A stretch of 64,000 bases of DNA from positions 124,001 through 188,000 of the forward strand of contig CALCII010000014.1 of the NCBI GenBank assembly GCA_937907395.1. Reading direction: 5' to 3'. The stretch is from an uncultured Chitinophagaceae bacterium (lineage in GTDB: Bacteria > Bacteroidota > Bacteroidia > Chitinophagales > Chitinophagaceae). This document shows positions 26,024-34,706 of the stretch, one piece after another. Positions within the stretch are counted from its first letter, which is position 1, and the number at the start of each line of letters is the position of its first letter. The position numbers were made by a program, and so were the translations under genes. The notes under the pieces are model-generated. The model had not been told where the DNA came from. It saw only the letters and a program-made list of their open reading frames with translations, and searched no databases.

Positions 26024-26410
26024 TTATTTTTTCAGAAGAAGGATGTACTTCACAATCTGTTCTGCATCTGTTTGAGAAAGTTGCGGGTGTGGCGTCATGG
26101 GCACTTCGCCCCAAACACCGGTTCCGCCTTTAATTACTTTTTCTGCCAGGTGCTTCACATTTGCCTCTGTATTTTCATATTTGGCCGCCACATCTCTGTA
26201 AGCCGGTCCGATATTTTTTTCTTCCACCTTATGACAGGTTAAACAATCATTTTTTGCAATCAGTTCCAATCCTTTTTGGTAATCGGGATTATCAGATACA
26301 GAAGTAGTGGTTGGAGGTTCTTGTGCAGGAGCTTCTTTTGTTTTTGTGTCGTTGCCTCCGCAAGCTGCCAGCATCAGCACAGCAGCAGGAATTAAAAACA
26401 GTTGTTTCAT
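26024..26410 (-). CDS. c-type cytochrome lipoprotein
   Basis: A 128-aa monoheme cytochrome c. A lipoprotein signal (MKQLFLIPAAV, lipobox LAAC) anchors it to the membrane, and a Thr/Pro/Glu-rich linker follows. The heme-binding CLTCH is near residue 60 and the axial Met segment is probably PMTPHPQLS. It resembles the c551/c552-type electron carriers often fused or added to Bacteroidota respiratory chains. It stands far from the respiratory block at 39-55 kb, so its partner is unknown. The frame is open to 26458, but the signal peptide begins at 26410. Confidence 0.88.
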   Translation of the reverse strand: MKQLFLIPAAVLMLAACGGNDTKTKEAPAQEPPTTTSVSDNPDYQKGLELIAKNDCLTCHKVEEKNIGPAYRDVAAKYENTEANVKHLAEKVIKGGTGVWGEVPMTPHPQLSQTDAEQIVKYILLLKK

Positions 26411-26513
26411 ACTACTTAATTTGAGATCGAAGTTAGACTGTATGTATGAATAAAACATAATTTTCTCACACCACTGTTTCTAATGACTACTTTGAAATAC
26501 GTAATTTCAATCT

Positions 26514-26933
26514 ATGAAATCAATCTTTCTATCACTGCTGTTATTTGTGTCCGTCAGTAATTACGCACAATCAAATGAAGATCAGATACGTACTGTGCTG
26601 GAAGCCCAGGTAAAATCCTGGAACTGTGGCGATCTGCGTGGTTTTATGAAAGGTTACTGGCAAAGCGATTCCCTGATGTTTATTGGCAAAAACGGAATCA
26701 CTTATGGATACGAAAAAACGTTGGCCAATTACCGCAAGAGTTATCCGGATATGGACGCAATGGGTGAATTGAAATTTGATATTCTGAAAATGACCCCACT
26801 TGCTGCCGACACTTATTTTGTAGTTGGGAAATGGATGCTGCAGCGTGATAGTGGCGATGTGAGCGGGCATTTCACGTTACTCATGAAAAAAATCAAAGGC
26901 AAATGGGTAATTGTTTCCGATCATAGCAGTTAA
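26514..26933 (+). CDS. exported DUF4440/NTF2-like protein
   Basis: A 139-aa protein with signal peptide (MKSIFLSLL... NYAQ) and one NTF2-like cone fold: an N-terminal helix IRTVLEAQVKSWNCGDL, the characteristic FMKGYW..DSLMFIG turn and a final beta-strand pair (WVIVSDHSS). DUF4440 proteins are small ligand-binding or enzyme-like folds of mostly unknown function. It is followed after only 3 bp by a PH-domain membrane protein, so the two are probably co-transcribed. Confidence 0.85.
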   Translation: MKSIFLSLLLFVSVSNYAQSNEDQIRTVLEAQVKSWNCGDLRGFMKGYWQSDSLMFIGKNGITYGYEKTLANYRKSYPDMDAMGELKFDILKMTPLAADTYFVVGKWMLQRDSGDVSGHFTLLMKKIKGKWVIVSDHSS

Positions 26934-26936
26934 TTC

Positions 26937-27341
26937 ATGAAACGTATTCGCTCTTCCATAAGCCCCACACTTGTAATCATACCCGGCATTGTACTACTGG
27001 CTGTACTTTTCATGTCGTTGATAAGCAGAGAATGGCTGGCCATCATGATTGTAGCACCGGTTTTTCTGTTTATGTTTTATACGTTCTTCAATACCTGGTA
27101 TGAAGTTGACGGAACCTTCCTCAAAATCAGGTCCGGCTTTTTTAAATACCCATCTGTTGACATAACAACCATTGAAAAAATCAGTTATACCAGCAACCCA
27201 CTTGCATCGCCTGCCGCTTCTTTCAAACGGCTGGAAATTAAATATGGCAACAGGCAATACGTTATCATTTCTCCCAAAGACAGGGATTCTTTTGTTGAAC
27301 TTCTGCTCAACATCAATCCAAACATTCTTGTAAAAAAGTGA
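26937..27341 (+). CDS. membrane protein with bacterial PH-like domain
   Basis: A 134-aa protein. Two adjacent membrane helices (about 11-30 and 34-54) form a hairpin, followed by a short beta-rich domain (about 57-130, containing YEVDGTFLKIRSGF and IEKISYTSNPLASPA) typical of bacterial PH-like (bPH) proteins. The TSNPLASPAASF loop is common in this group. Function is unknown; related proteins are envelope-stress or membrane-associated. It overlaps no other gene and ends just before the heptad array at 27348. Confidence 0.7.
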   Translation: MKRIRSSISPTLVIIPGIVLLAVLFMSLISREWLAIMIVAPVFLFMFYTFFNTWYEVDGTFLKIRSGFFKYPSVDITTIEKISYTSNPLASPAASFKRLEIKYGNRQYVIISPKDRDSFVELLLNINPNILVKK

Positions 27342-27347
27342 TTTTTC

Positions 27348-27403
27348 GCATTCAGCCTTTCACATTCAGCATTATGCATTACGCTTTAAGCATTATGCTT
27401 CTT
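27348..27403. repeat. degenerate GCATTNN heptad array
   Basis: Eight heptads in phase: GCATTCA, GCCTTTC, ACATTCA, GCATTAT, GCATTAC, GCTTTAA, GCATTAT, GCTTCTT. It is the same repeat type as 8015-8077, and here it overlaps the last codons of the minus-strand gene ending at 27386. Confidence 0.85.
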
Positions 27404-27622
27404 CACACTCCAAACTTTGAATAAATAATAGATAAGCCCTGCAAGAGAAGCCAATAAGATGAGATAGTAAACAATATTTCCGGTGCGGATTTGTCCTTCA
27501 AAAAAGGCCCAGTTGAAGTAGATGCCAACCGTCATATGAAACAGAGAAAAAAGCATACAGGCAGAAATGGTACGCAATACTTTCTTTAAATAGTCTCTTA
27601 TTTCCGGTTCAAAACTGCTCAT
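27386..27622 (-). CDS. small two-helix membrane protein, function unknown
   Basis: A 78-aa protein from the start at 27622 (MSSFEPEIRDYLKKV). Two membrane helices are predicted (about 20-40 and 50-70) with a short basic tail. It resembles the small uncharacterised membrane proteins common in Bacteroidota. The C-terminal residues KKHNA are encoded inside the heptad array, which suggests the repeat has grown into the gene end or that the gene end co-evolves with it. The frame is open to 27652. Confidence 0.6.
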   Translation of the reverse strand: MSSFEPEIRDYLKKVLRTISACMLFSLFHMTVGIYFNWAFFEGQIRTGNIVYYLILLASLAGLIYYLFKVWSVKKHNA

Positions 27623-27673
27623 AAATTGATCTTTCTGAACACAAAAGTGCAAAACAATCCTGTTTCAACACAA

Positions 27674-27700
27674 TAAAAAAACCCGGAACTGGTCCGGGCT
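27674..27700 (-). terminator. terminator of the beta-barrel gene
   Basis: Stem CCCGGA/TCCGGG followed on the minus strand by a T7 run, 18 bp after the stop codon at 27718. Confidence 0.8.
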
Positions 27701-27717
27701 CAATAAATCATTTACTA

Positions 27718-28176
27718 TTAAAGTGTGTAACGAATGGCCAAACCGCCCCAGTTACCCGTAAAACCATAATTCTTTTTGAACTCCACCGTTGGTTGCCAAT
27801 CAAGGGCAAGGTTGAGGGGCATGTCTTTAAATTTATAGTCCATACCTACCACACCATCTACACCAAACAATGTGTTATTCAACTTGTACAATCCGGCATG
27901 GGCTCCAAATCCAAGGTACCATTTGAGATTTCCTTCTGTATTCAGATCACCATGAAACTCATACAAACCTGTAATTCTGGTACCAGCAGAATTTAAAAAT
28001 CCTATTAACTCCAGGGCCTGGTTATCTTTTACAAATGTTTTCAATGTAACACCACCACCATTCCACAGTTTCACACCTATTGCTGTTTTGTACTGCAAAC
28101 TGTTTGCTGTTTTGTTTTGTGCACCCGCCAGGAATGCAATCATCATAAATGCGGTTAGTAACGAGAGTTGCTTCAT
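27718..28176 (-). CDS. small outer-membrane beta-barrel-like protein
   Basis: A 152-aa protein with signal peptide (MKQLSLLTA... LAGAQ) followed by alternating hydrophobic strands (GVKLWNGGGVTLKTFV, LKWYLGFGAHAGLY, NWGGLAIRYTL). It ends in an aromatic-rich strand, the pattern of a small 8-stranded outer-membrane barrel. No precise family or ligand is recognised. It is monocistronic, with its own -7 box and terminator. Confidence 0.7.
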   Translation of the reverse strand: MKQLSLLTAFMMIAFLAGAQNKTANSLQYKTAIGVKLWNGGGVTLKTFVKDNQALELIGFLNSAGTRITGLYEFHGDLNTEGNLKWYLGFGAHAGLYKLNNTLFGVDGVVGMDYKFKDMPLNLALDWQPTVEFKKNYGFTGNWGGLAIRYTL

Positions 28177-28190
28177 ACGTATAATTTTTG

Positions 28191-28198
28191 CAAATGTA
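28191..28198 (-). promoter_or_regulatory. -7 box of the beta-barrel gene
   Basis: TACATTTG on the minus strand is a perfect TAnnTTTG, 15 bp before the start codon at 28176. No good -33 element is visible. Confidence 0.4.
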
Positions 28199-28204
28199 AA
28201 CAGT

Positions 28205-28975
28205 TCATTTTAAAAGCAGGTCGGCCAATGCGGTACTATCACCATTAAAAACGTTAAAATCAACTTTGCCTGCAATTCCATTCACACGGCCACTTTCACT
28301 GTGTTGCCAGAACAACCAGTTACGATTGATCCTGGGTGCAGATGGTTGCAAATAATGTGCCACCCACAAGGGATAATCATCAAATGAACCGTCTAAATAC
28401 TTTTCATAAAAATCAATATTGGTATATATAACCGGCTTCACCCCAAATGCTGCTTCCACTGCAACCAACCAATCTCTCACTCTTTGTTGCAACAATTTTT
28501 TAGGAGTGCCGTTTGCTTGTTCAATATCCAGTACAGGCGGCAGGTCTCCGGGTTCAAGATCCACCACACCTATAAACTGGCGGGCCTGCAGGATACCATC
28601 TTTTGAAGGAATAAAAAAATGATAAGCACCTCTGTGTAATCCTGCATCTTTTGCTTTACGCCAGTTCCTGCCAAATAAAAAATCACGGTTGGAAGCTCCT
28701 TCTGTTGCTTTGATAAATACAAACTCAATCTGTATGCCCTGCACATTCATTTCTTTCACTGATTGCCAATCGATCAATTGCTGATACCGGCTCACATCAA
28801 TACCATGAATGGAATAATTGGAAGGAATTTCAATTCCAAATTCTTTGTAACGGATACGTGCTGCTTTTTCTTCCTGCCACCACAAATAACCAAACAAAGC
28901 CATGGCAGCTGCTAAGAAAAAACCAATGAAAAAAAATACCAGCCGGCGAATGAGTTTCTTACGTGAACGGGCCAT
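28205..28975 (-). CDS. glycoside hydrolase family 25 (lysozyme-like muramidase)
   Basis: A 256-aa protein from the start at 28975. A basic N-terminus and one membrane helix (about 10-30, FFFIGFFLAAAMALFGYLW) anchor a GH25 domain (about 55-250). Family hallmarks are HGIDVSRYQ at the first strand, FIKATEG, the acidic pair in PPVLDIEQ and WVAHY near the end. GH25 enzymes cut the MurNAc-GlcNAc bond of peptidoglycan, so it likely acts on the cell wall in the periplasm. The frame is open to 29062, but that overlaps the divergent hydrolase gene, and a -7 box lies just upstream of 28975. Confidence 0.9.
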   Translation of the reverse strand: MARSRKKLIRRLVFFFIGFFLAAAMALFGYLWWQEEKAARIRYKEFGIEIPSNYSIHGIDVSRYQQLIDWQSVKEMNVQGIQIEFVFIKATEGASNRDFLFGRNWRKAKDAGLHRGAYHFFIPSKDGILQARQFIGVVDLEPGDLPPVLDIEQANGTPKKLLQQRVRDWLVAVEAAFGVKPVIYTNIDFYEKYLDGSFDDYPLWVAHYLQPSAPRINRNWLFWQHSESGRVNGIAGKVDFNVFNGDSTALADLLLK

Positions 28976-28983
28976 ATCTGTTA

Positions 28984-28991
28984 CAAATCTA
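28984..28991 (-). promoter_or_regulatory. -7 box of the GH25 gene
   Basis: TAGATTTG on the minus strand, a perfect TAnnTTTG 9 bp before the ATG, implying a nearly leaderless mRNA. No clear -33 element. Confidence 0.4.
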
Positions 28992-29048
28992 TTCCTGTAA
29001 GCGAATCTACACCGGAATGAACTGAAATAAATTTTACTTTTAACAATC

Positions 29049-29858
29049 ATGCAGCAATTCACTATTGGTTATCGTGAATCAACGATTGCTTATTTAAAAG
29101 GAGGCAATGGAACTGATGTTCTTCTTTGTCTGCATGGATATGGCGAACCAGCCGGTTCCTTTTCTTTTCTTGAACAGCATCTGGAAGATGAGTTCTCCAT
29201 TTATGCAATTGACCTGCCCTTTCATGGCCATACCAACTGGCAGGAAGGCTTCATGCTGGAGCCGGATGCATTGCTGGAAATCATTTCATCGATCATTCCC
29301 GGTTTTCAAAACAGGAAAGTCACCCTTTTATGTTACAGCATGGGCGGAAGAATCGGCCTTCATTTCTATCAACAGAACCCTGATCGTTTCCGTAAACTCG
29401 TATTACTGGCGCCAGATGGGTTAAAAATCAACTTCTGGTATTGGCTGGCCACACAAACAAGTCCGGGCAATGCCTTATTTCGTTTTACAATGACTCATCC
29501 CGGATGGTTCACAAAAATGACCGATTGGTTACGTAGCCGGAAACTCATCAACACCAGCATTGCAAAATTTGTACATGCATATATGGATGATGAAAAGGTG
29601 AGAACTGATTTATATCGCATCTGGACCACCATGAGAAAGTTCCGTCCGCAATTGTCCCGGATTAAAAAGTTGATACACCAACACAAAACAGAACTGGTGC
29701 AGGTGTTTGGTGAATACGACAGAATCATTCTTCCCGAAAACAGTAAAAAGCTATCACAACCTGACGAAGCTTTTGTAAAAACAGTTGTGCTGAAGGCAGG
29801 TCATCAACTGTTGAAAGAAAAACAGGCACCTGCAATAGTTTCATTGCTCCGCTCTTAA
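29049..29858 (+). CDS. alpha/beta hydrolase
   Basis: A 269-aa cytoplasmic alpha/beta-fold hydrolase. The oxyanion-hole segment LHGYGEPAGSF is near residue 30, the nucleophile elbow reads CYSMGGR (Cys replaces the usual first Gly of GxSxG) near 96, a catalytic acid is likely in FGEYDRI and a catalytic His in KAGHQLL. It resembles the broad MhpC/menaquinone-pathway esterase superfamily, so the substrate cannot be told. It is followed after 16 bp by a glycosyltransferase on the same strand and diverges from the GH25 gene. Confidence 0.88.
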   Translation: MQQFTIGYRESTIAYLKGGNGTDVLLCLHGYGEPAGSFSFLEQHLEDEFSIYAIDLPFHGHTNWQEGFMLEPDALLEIISSIIPGFQNRKVTLLCYSMGGRIGLHFYQQNPDRFRKLVLLAPDGLKINFWYWLATQTSPGNALFRFTMTHPGWFTKMTDWLRSRKLINTSIAKFVHAYMDDEKVRTDLYRIWTTMRKFRPQLSRIKKLIHQHKTELVQVFGEYDRIILPENSKKLSQPDEAFVKTVVLKAGHQLLKEKQAPAIVSLLRS

Positions 29859-29874
29859 TGTTTAATTTACATTC

Positions 29875-31005
29875 ATGTTGATCTGGATTGGTATTACCTG
29901 CTTATTGTTGTTCTGCTACCTGGTACTGCTGTTGCTGTACAGGCTTTGGTGGAGCCGGCTAGGACCACTCCATGTACCTGCCGGGTTTGAACCCATCACA
30001 ACCTTCAGCATTATTGTCCCTGCACGTAATGAGGAAAAAAATATTGAAGCCTGTATCAATTCGATCCTTCATCTGAACTATCCTGCCCATTTGTTTGAAT
30101 TGATTGTGATTGATGATTTCAGTGAAGATGAAACAGCAGCGTTGGTGAATAAATATCCTGCTGTACAGCTCATTCAACTGAAAGATCATATCTCATCCCC
30201 CATCAATTCCTATAAGAAAAAGGGAATTGAAACCGGCATCGGGCATGCAAAGCATGAATACATTGTTACAACAGATGCCGATTGTACTGTTCCTGTAAAC
30301 TGGCTCCGGAATTTTGCTTTTATCATTCAAAACAAACGAAGTGTTTTTATTTCTGCTCCTGTTGCCATGAATGATGAATCTACTTTTTTACAACTGTTTC
30401 AATCTCTTGATTTTCTCAGTCTGCAAGGCATCACCGCCGCCTCTGTAGGAGCCGGAGTACATAGTATGTGCAATGGTGCTAATCTGTGCTACAGTAAAGA
30501 AGCCTTCGAACAGGTGGAAGGGTTTAAACAGGTAGACCATATTGCCAGTGGCGACGACATGTTGCTGATGCATAAAATCTATAAAAAATTTCCGGGCCTT
30601 GTTCATTATTGCCACAGCGCAGAAAGTATTGTACTTACTCAACCGGAAACAACAGTGAAACACTTTTTCATGCAACGCATCCGCTGGGCCAGCAAAGCAG
30701 ACAAGTATGATGATAAACGGATTTTTGCGGTACTGCTTCTGGTATATGGTTTAAATTTCTGTATGCTCGCATCTGCACTGGCAGGTTTCGTTGATCATAC
30801 ATTGTGGCTTTTATTTTTAGCTGCTTTCTTTTTTAAAACCGTAACCGAACTCTGGTTTCTTTTACCCGTAGCTGTTTTTTTTCAAAAACAGGAATTACTA
30901 TTCTGGTTTCCTGTGGCGCAACCTTTTCATATCGTATATACAGTTATTGCAGGCTGGCTGGGTAAATTCGGACAATACAAATGGAAAGGCAGAAGCGTAA
31001 AATAA
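29875..31005 (+). CDS. membrane-bound family 2 glycosyltransferase
   Basis: A 376-aa protein with an N-terminal membrane helix (about 2-24), a GT-A catalytic domain (FSIIVPARNEEKN, nucleotide-binding TTDADC with the DxD-type acid cluster, then SGDDMLL and QRIRWASKADKY, the QxxRW acceptor motif) and three C-terminal membrane helices (about 285-360). The topology matches processive or lipid-linked glycosyltransferases such as those making polysaccharides or glycolipids. Sugar and acceptor are unknown. It sits 16 bp after the hydrolase and 22 bp before the ABC permease, so this three-gene run may be an operon. Confidence 0.9.
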   Translation: MLIWIGITCLLLFCYLVLLLLYRLWWSRLGPLHVPAGFEPITTFSIIVPARNEEKNIEACINSILHLNYPAHLFELIVIDDFSEDETAALVNKYPAVQLIQLKDHISSPINSYKKKGIETGIGHAKHEYIVTTDADCTVPVNWLRNFAFIIQNKRSVFISAPVAMNDESTFLQLFQSLDFLSLQGITAASVGAGVHSMCNGANLCYSKEAFEQVEGFKQVDHIASGDDMLLMHKIYKKFPGLVHYCHSAESIVLTQPETTVKHFFMQRIRWASKADKYDDKRIFAVLLLVYGLNFCMLASALAGFVDHTLWLLFLAAFFFKTVTELWFLLPVAVFFQKQELLFWFPVAQPFHIVYTVIAGWLGKFGQYKWKGRSVK

Positions 31006-31027
31006 ATTGTAGTTTCATCTTTGTATC

Positions 31028-32101
31028 ATGTTAAACAGTGTAACAACAGATCAAGGTCTTTTCAAAAAACTACTGCACAACAAATCTGCAGTAGCCGGAT
31101 TACTGATCATTGGCCTGGCTGTATTTGTTGCTTTGTTTGCGTATGTGCTTGCCCCAGATGCCAGTCCCGATGCCAACCGTATCATTGTTGAAATTGCAGC
31201 AAAAAAGCCCGGCTATCAGCAACAGTTTTATTTGCAGAAAAAAGAATCGGTAAATAAAAGCGGATCGTTTCTGTTCGGTAAAGATGATGCTTATCAATTC
31301 ATCCCTGTTTCTTCATGGAAGCAAAAAGGCGATAGTGTCTATTTACAAAAACTCATTGATGATGGCATTACCGAAACATGGGTGCGTCCGCTGCATGGAC
31401 AAAAAGCCGAACAACTGATCCATAGCCAGACATTTGTGCTTGGAACTGATAAGTTCGGAAGAGATATCCTCAGCCGTTTGTTAATTGGTACCCGGGTAAG
31501 CCTGGGTGTTGGGTTGATTGCCGTTCTCATTTCTGTAACGGTAGGAATTTTACTCGGCGCTTTTGCCGGTTACTACCGTGGACGAACAGACGATTTCATT
31601 ATGTGGCTGGTGAATGTGGTTTGGAGCATTCCCACATTATTACTGGTATTTGCTATTACACTTGCGTTAGGCAAAGGTTACTGGCAGGTGTTTATTGCTA
31701 TCGGACTTACACTATGGGTAAATGTAGCCCGACTGGTAAGAGGACAGGTCCTCAGCATACGTGAATTGAATTATGTGGAAGCAGCTAAAGCAATGGGGTT
31801 CTCCAACAGCAGAATTATTCTGAAACATATTCTTCCCAATATTATAGGGCCGGTGATTGTAATTGCTGCCGGAAATTTTGCAACAGCTATTATGATTGAA
31901 GCAGGGCTCAGCTTCCTGGGGCTGGGTGTGCAACCACCACAGCCTAGTTGGGGACTGATGATCAAAGAAAATTACAATTTCATTATTACCAACAATCCCA
32001 TGCTGGCGATAACACCGGGCATAGCCATTATGCTATTGGTGCTAGCATTCAATTTAACCGGAAATGCATTGAGAGATGCGTTGGATGTAAAAACCACCTG
32101 A
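31028..32101 (+). CDS. ABC transporter permease (Opp/Dpp C type)
   Basis: A 357-aa inner-membrane permease. An N-terminal helix is followed by an unusually long soluble insert (about 45-140) and then the conserved five-helix BPD_transp_1 core. The EAA loop reads EAAKAMGFSNSRIILKHILP. It matches the DppC/OppC subunit of peptide/nickel importers. The partner permease, ATPases and binding protein are not in this window, so the genes of the transporter are split, as often happens in Bacteroidota. The gene converges on the lacI-type regulator with a 4-bp gap. Confidence 0.9.
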   Translation: MLNSVTTDQGLFKKLLHNKSAVAGLLIIGLAVFVALFAYVLAPDASPDANRIIVEIAAKKPGYQQQFYLQKKESVNKSGSFLFGKDDAYQFIPVSSWKQKGDSVYLQKLIDDGITETWVRPLHGQKAEQLIHSQTFVLGTDKFGRDILSRLLIGTRVSLGVGLIAVLISVTVGILLGAFAGYYRGRTDDFIMWLVNVVWSIPTLLLVFAITLALGKGYWQVFIAIGLTLWVNVARLVRGQVLSIRELNYVEAAKAMGFSNSRIILKHILPNIIGPVIVIAAGNFATAIMIEAGLSFLGLGVQPPQPSWGLMIKENYNFIITNNPMLAITPGIAIMLLVLAFNLTGNALRDALDVKTT

Positions 32102-32105
32102 TGAT

Positions 32106-33098
32106 TTATAAAGAGCCTCCTTCCACAAGGAAAGATTCTACCGATACATCTTCACTGATAGGTTCGTTTTTCAAACGCTTCGACATTTGCTGAAACGCCA
32201 GTTTGCCGAGCTTATAACCACTGGTGACCACATGTGTGATTTGTGGCTGAAATAAAGTAGGAATGATACCATTACTGATACTGATGATCGAAATATCTTC
32301 CGGCACTTTTAAACCCTTTTCATAAACGGCCTTCATTACCCCCATCATAATCAGGTCACCCATGCAAAACACAACATCCGGACGGTTATCGCCGGCTAAA
32401 ATTTCCCGGGTAATCTGGTAGGCAGGTTCCGTTTCAACAGGATGTTCAATGATGAGTTCCACATTGGGTGCCTTTTCTTCAAACACTTTTACAAAGGCGT
32501 CTTCCCTTCTTTTGGAAAGGGCCAGGTGTTTATGACTGAACAATGCCAGCACTTTCTTTTTTCCTTTGGCAATAATGGCTTCGGCCGATAAACGTGCCGA
32601 TTCTTCGTCGGCCACATATACTTTGTAATATCCGCTCACATCCGGCACACGGTCTACAAACACCAAAGGAATTTTCATTTCTTCCATCCGTTGAAAGGGA
32701 CGCATATCAACAGTTTCCATCGTTAACGCCACAAACACCCCTTTTACCATATTACTACGAAGCAACTGCAGGTTGGCCGCTTCCGTTTCCGGGTTTTCAC
32801 CCGATTGCATGATCAGCACATAGAATCCTTTCTTGCGGGCATCTTCTTCAATCGCTGCAATAAAAGAATCGTAGAAAAAGTTCCGGATCGAAGGCACCAA
32901 TATCCCAAACGCATTGCTTTGCCTCGTTCTCAACTGAACGGCATAGGCATTGGGTTGGTATTCCATTTCTTTTGCAAGGTCCTTCACCTTGGCTTTGGTA
33001 GCACTGGAAATATCGGGATGGTCCTTGAGAGCCCTGGAAACAGTTGAGATGCTAAGGCCCAGAATTTCTGACAGTTTTTTTAATGTGCTCTGCTGCAT
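32106..33098 (-). CDS. LacI-family transcriptional regulator
   Basis: A 330-aa DNA-binding regulator. The N-terminal LacI helix-turn-helix and hinge (1-60, LSEILGLSISTVSRALKDHP then AYAVQLRT) are followed by a periplasmic-binding-protein-like effector domain (about 62-328, FGILVPSIRNFFYDSF). Such proteins usually sense a sugar and bind a palindromic operator. No sugar-use genes adjoin it, so its target is likely elsewhere. Upstream lies a 147-bp gap to the polysaccharide gene block, where no clear operator was identified. Confidence 0.93.
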   Translation of the reverse strand: MQQSTLKKLSEILGLSISTVSRALKDHPDISSATKAKVKDLAKEMEYQPNAYAVQLRTRQSNAFGILVPSIRNFFYDSFIAAIEEDARKKGFYVLIMQSGENPETEAANLQLLRSNMVKGVFVALTMETVDMRPFQRMEEMKIPLVFVDRVPDVSGYYKVYVADEESARLSAEAIIAKGKKKVLALFSHKHLALSKRREDAFVKVFEEKAPNVELIIEHPVETEPAYQITREILAGDNRPDVVFCMGDLIMMGVMKAVYEKGLKVPEDISIISISNGIIPTLFQPQITHVVTSGYKLGKLAFQQMSKRLKNEPISEDVSVESFLVEGGSL

Positions 33099-33245
33099 AA
33101 GAACGAAATGTCAAGCAATGATGATCGTTAAAGATAATTGATTTAACGGAGTATGGGTCCACATTCTCCACAGATTAAGCACAATTACCGCAAAAGGGTA
33201 TGCCAGATAGTTAGTTGAAAATACCTAGGTACCGGGGATGCGGCT

Positions 33246-34706
33246 TTAACCGTGCTGCTGAGCCGGATTGGTATCGCTCAGTTTTTGCCTGCGGAGTTTC
33301 ATTTGCAGCCTGATCATGATGCCCATAATGAGAAAATACAGGCTGCCCACTTTATCTGTTTCAATGAGATCACTTAAAAGATTCAGGATAATGATCATGC
33401 TCAGCATCATTGCTCCAATGAGTGCCAGATTGCGGTCAAACGGATCAGTTAGTTTTTGATAGGCTTGTGAAGCGGTTGCAAAAATGAAATATACCAGCAA
33501 CCCAAAAAGAATCATGCCGGGAATTCCCTGCTCTACAGCCATCAGCAGAAAATAATTATGAACAGTGGACCGTTCTTCGTTATCACTCACCCAGGTTTTA
33601 AACGCCGCTACTGTATAGGATTTGTAATTGTTGTAAAAGGTGTTGGGGCCAAACCCGGTTACAGGTTCTTCTTTTACCATGCGTACACCGGCAATCCAGC
33701 GATAAAAACGTTCCATCGTTGAAACATCTTTCAACTGATAGGTTGCCTGCATATGCTGACTGAAATCCGTATGAAATTCAGTGGTATTAAAATCAGGCGC
33801 AAACTTCATATAGTTATCATCTGTGATCAACCATGATACCGCCATGATTGCGGCAATCACCGTTCCCAGCAACAACGACATGAGAATTTTACGTTCCAGT
33901 GCCCACCAGGTAACAGCGCCACCAATCACACAAAGCCATGCCCCTCTTGAATAAGCAAAGAACAAAGCCACCAGGTAAATAATGAGAAGTATTTTGAGGT
34001 TTCGTTTTTCTTTACCTTCTGTATTTCTGTAAGCAACATAAATGATGGGCAGCAAACACACCATTAATGCAGAATAAGTAACATGGTTACGAAAAAACGG
34101 ACGAATGGTATCATTAATGGATTCAAACGAAAATCCATGTGTGGCATGCAAGGCTAAGCTGATCACAATCGTAATCGTCATCGACACGACCATCAGCCAG
34201 GCAGCTTTCCGGAGATCCTCTTTTGAATTGAGAAATAATAGTCCGCCTATTACAAAAGGAACAATGTACCAGATCTTAGCAAGGAAATATTTAGTACTCA
34301 GCAATGTATTGGTTGAAAACACAACTGTCACCAGCATCCACGCCAGCTGCAGCAATAACAAAACAAACAGGCTGCTGTACTTTGCTTCGGCAGGAAATAA
34401 ACCCGGCTTCAGTAGTAAGAAGGCAAGCAAACCACCAGTAACAAGCAACATAAACAACTCATCGGGAAAATCGAGAGACAAAGAAGAAGTAACACTATAC
34501 TCCGTTGAAAGCGGAATCAGAAACAGTAATATAAAAAACAACTGTTTCATGTCCAGCTTTATAATAAACACTCCGGCCAGTACAAGAAACGGAAGTATAT
34601 ACAGTTTCTCCTGTTCCAGTATCACACCAGATACAATAACAGCAACCGCCAGCAAAGCCGGCAACCACCATTCTGTGAACTCTTTATTTTTCCGGAGAGG
34701 AATCAT
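33246..34706 (-). CDS. O-antigen ligase/polymerase (Wzy-like) membrane protein
   Basis: A 486-aa polytopic membrane protein with about 11-12 helices and one large periplasmic loop (about 310-375, with RFYRWIAGVRMVKEEPVTGFGPNTF). The loop motif GxGPNTF and downstream HNYFLLMAVEQGI are typical of the Wzy_C / O-antigen ligase (WaaL-like) superfamily, which polymerises or ligates lipid-linked glycans at the periplasmic face. Whether it is a polymerase or a ligase cannot be decided from sequence. It overlaps the Wzz-like gene by 4 bp (ATGA), indicating translational coupling. Confidence 0.88.
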   Translation of the reverse strand: MIPLRKNKEFTEWWLPALLAVAVIVSGVILEQEKLYILPFLVLAGVFIIKLDMKQLFFILLFLIPLSTEYSVTSSLSLDFPDELFMLLVTGGLLAFLLLKPGLFPAEAKYSSLFVLLLLQLAWMLVTVVFSTNTLLSTKYFLAKIWYIVPFVIGGLLFLNSKEDLRKAAWLMVVSMTITIVISLALHATHGFSFESINDTIRPFFRNHVTYSALMVCLLPIIYVAYRNTEGKEKRNLKILLIIYLVALFFAYSRGAWLCVIGGAVTWWALERKILMSLLLGTVIAAIMAVSWLITDDNYMKFAPDFNTTEFHTDFSQHMQATYQLKDVSTMERFYRWIAGVRMVKEEPVTGFGPNTFYNNYKSYTVAAFKTWVSDNEERSTVHNYFLLMAVEQGIPGMILFGLLVYFIFATASQAYQKLTDPFDRNLALIGAMMLSMIIILNLLSDLIETDKVGSLYFLIMGIMIRLQMKLRRQKLSDTNPAQQHG

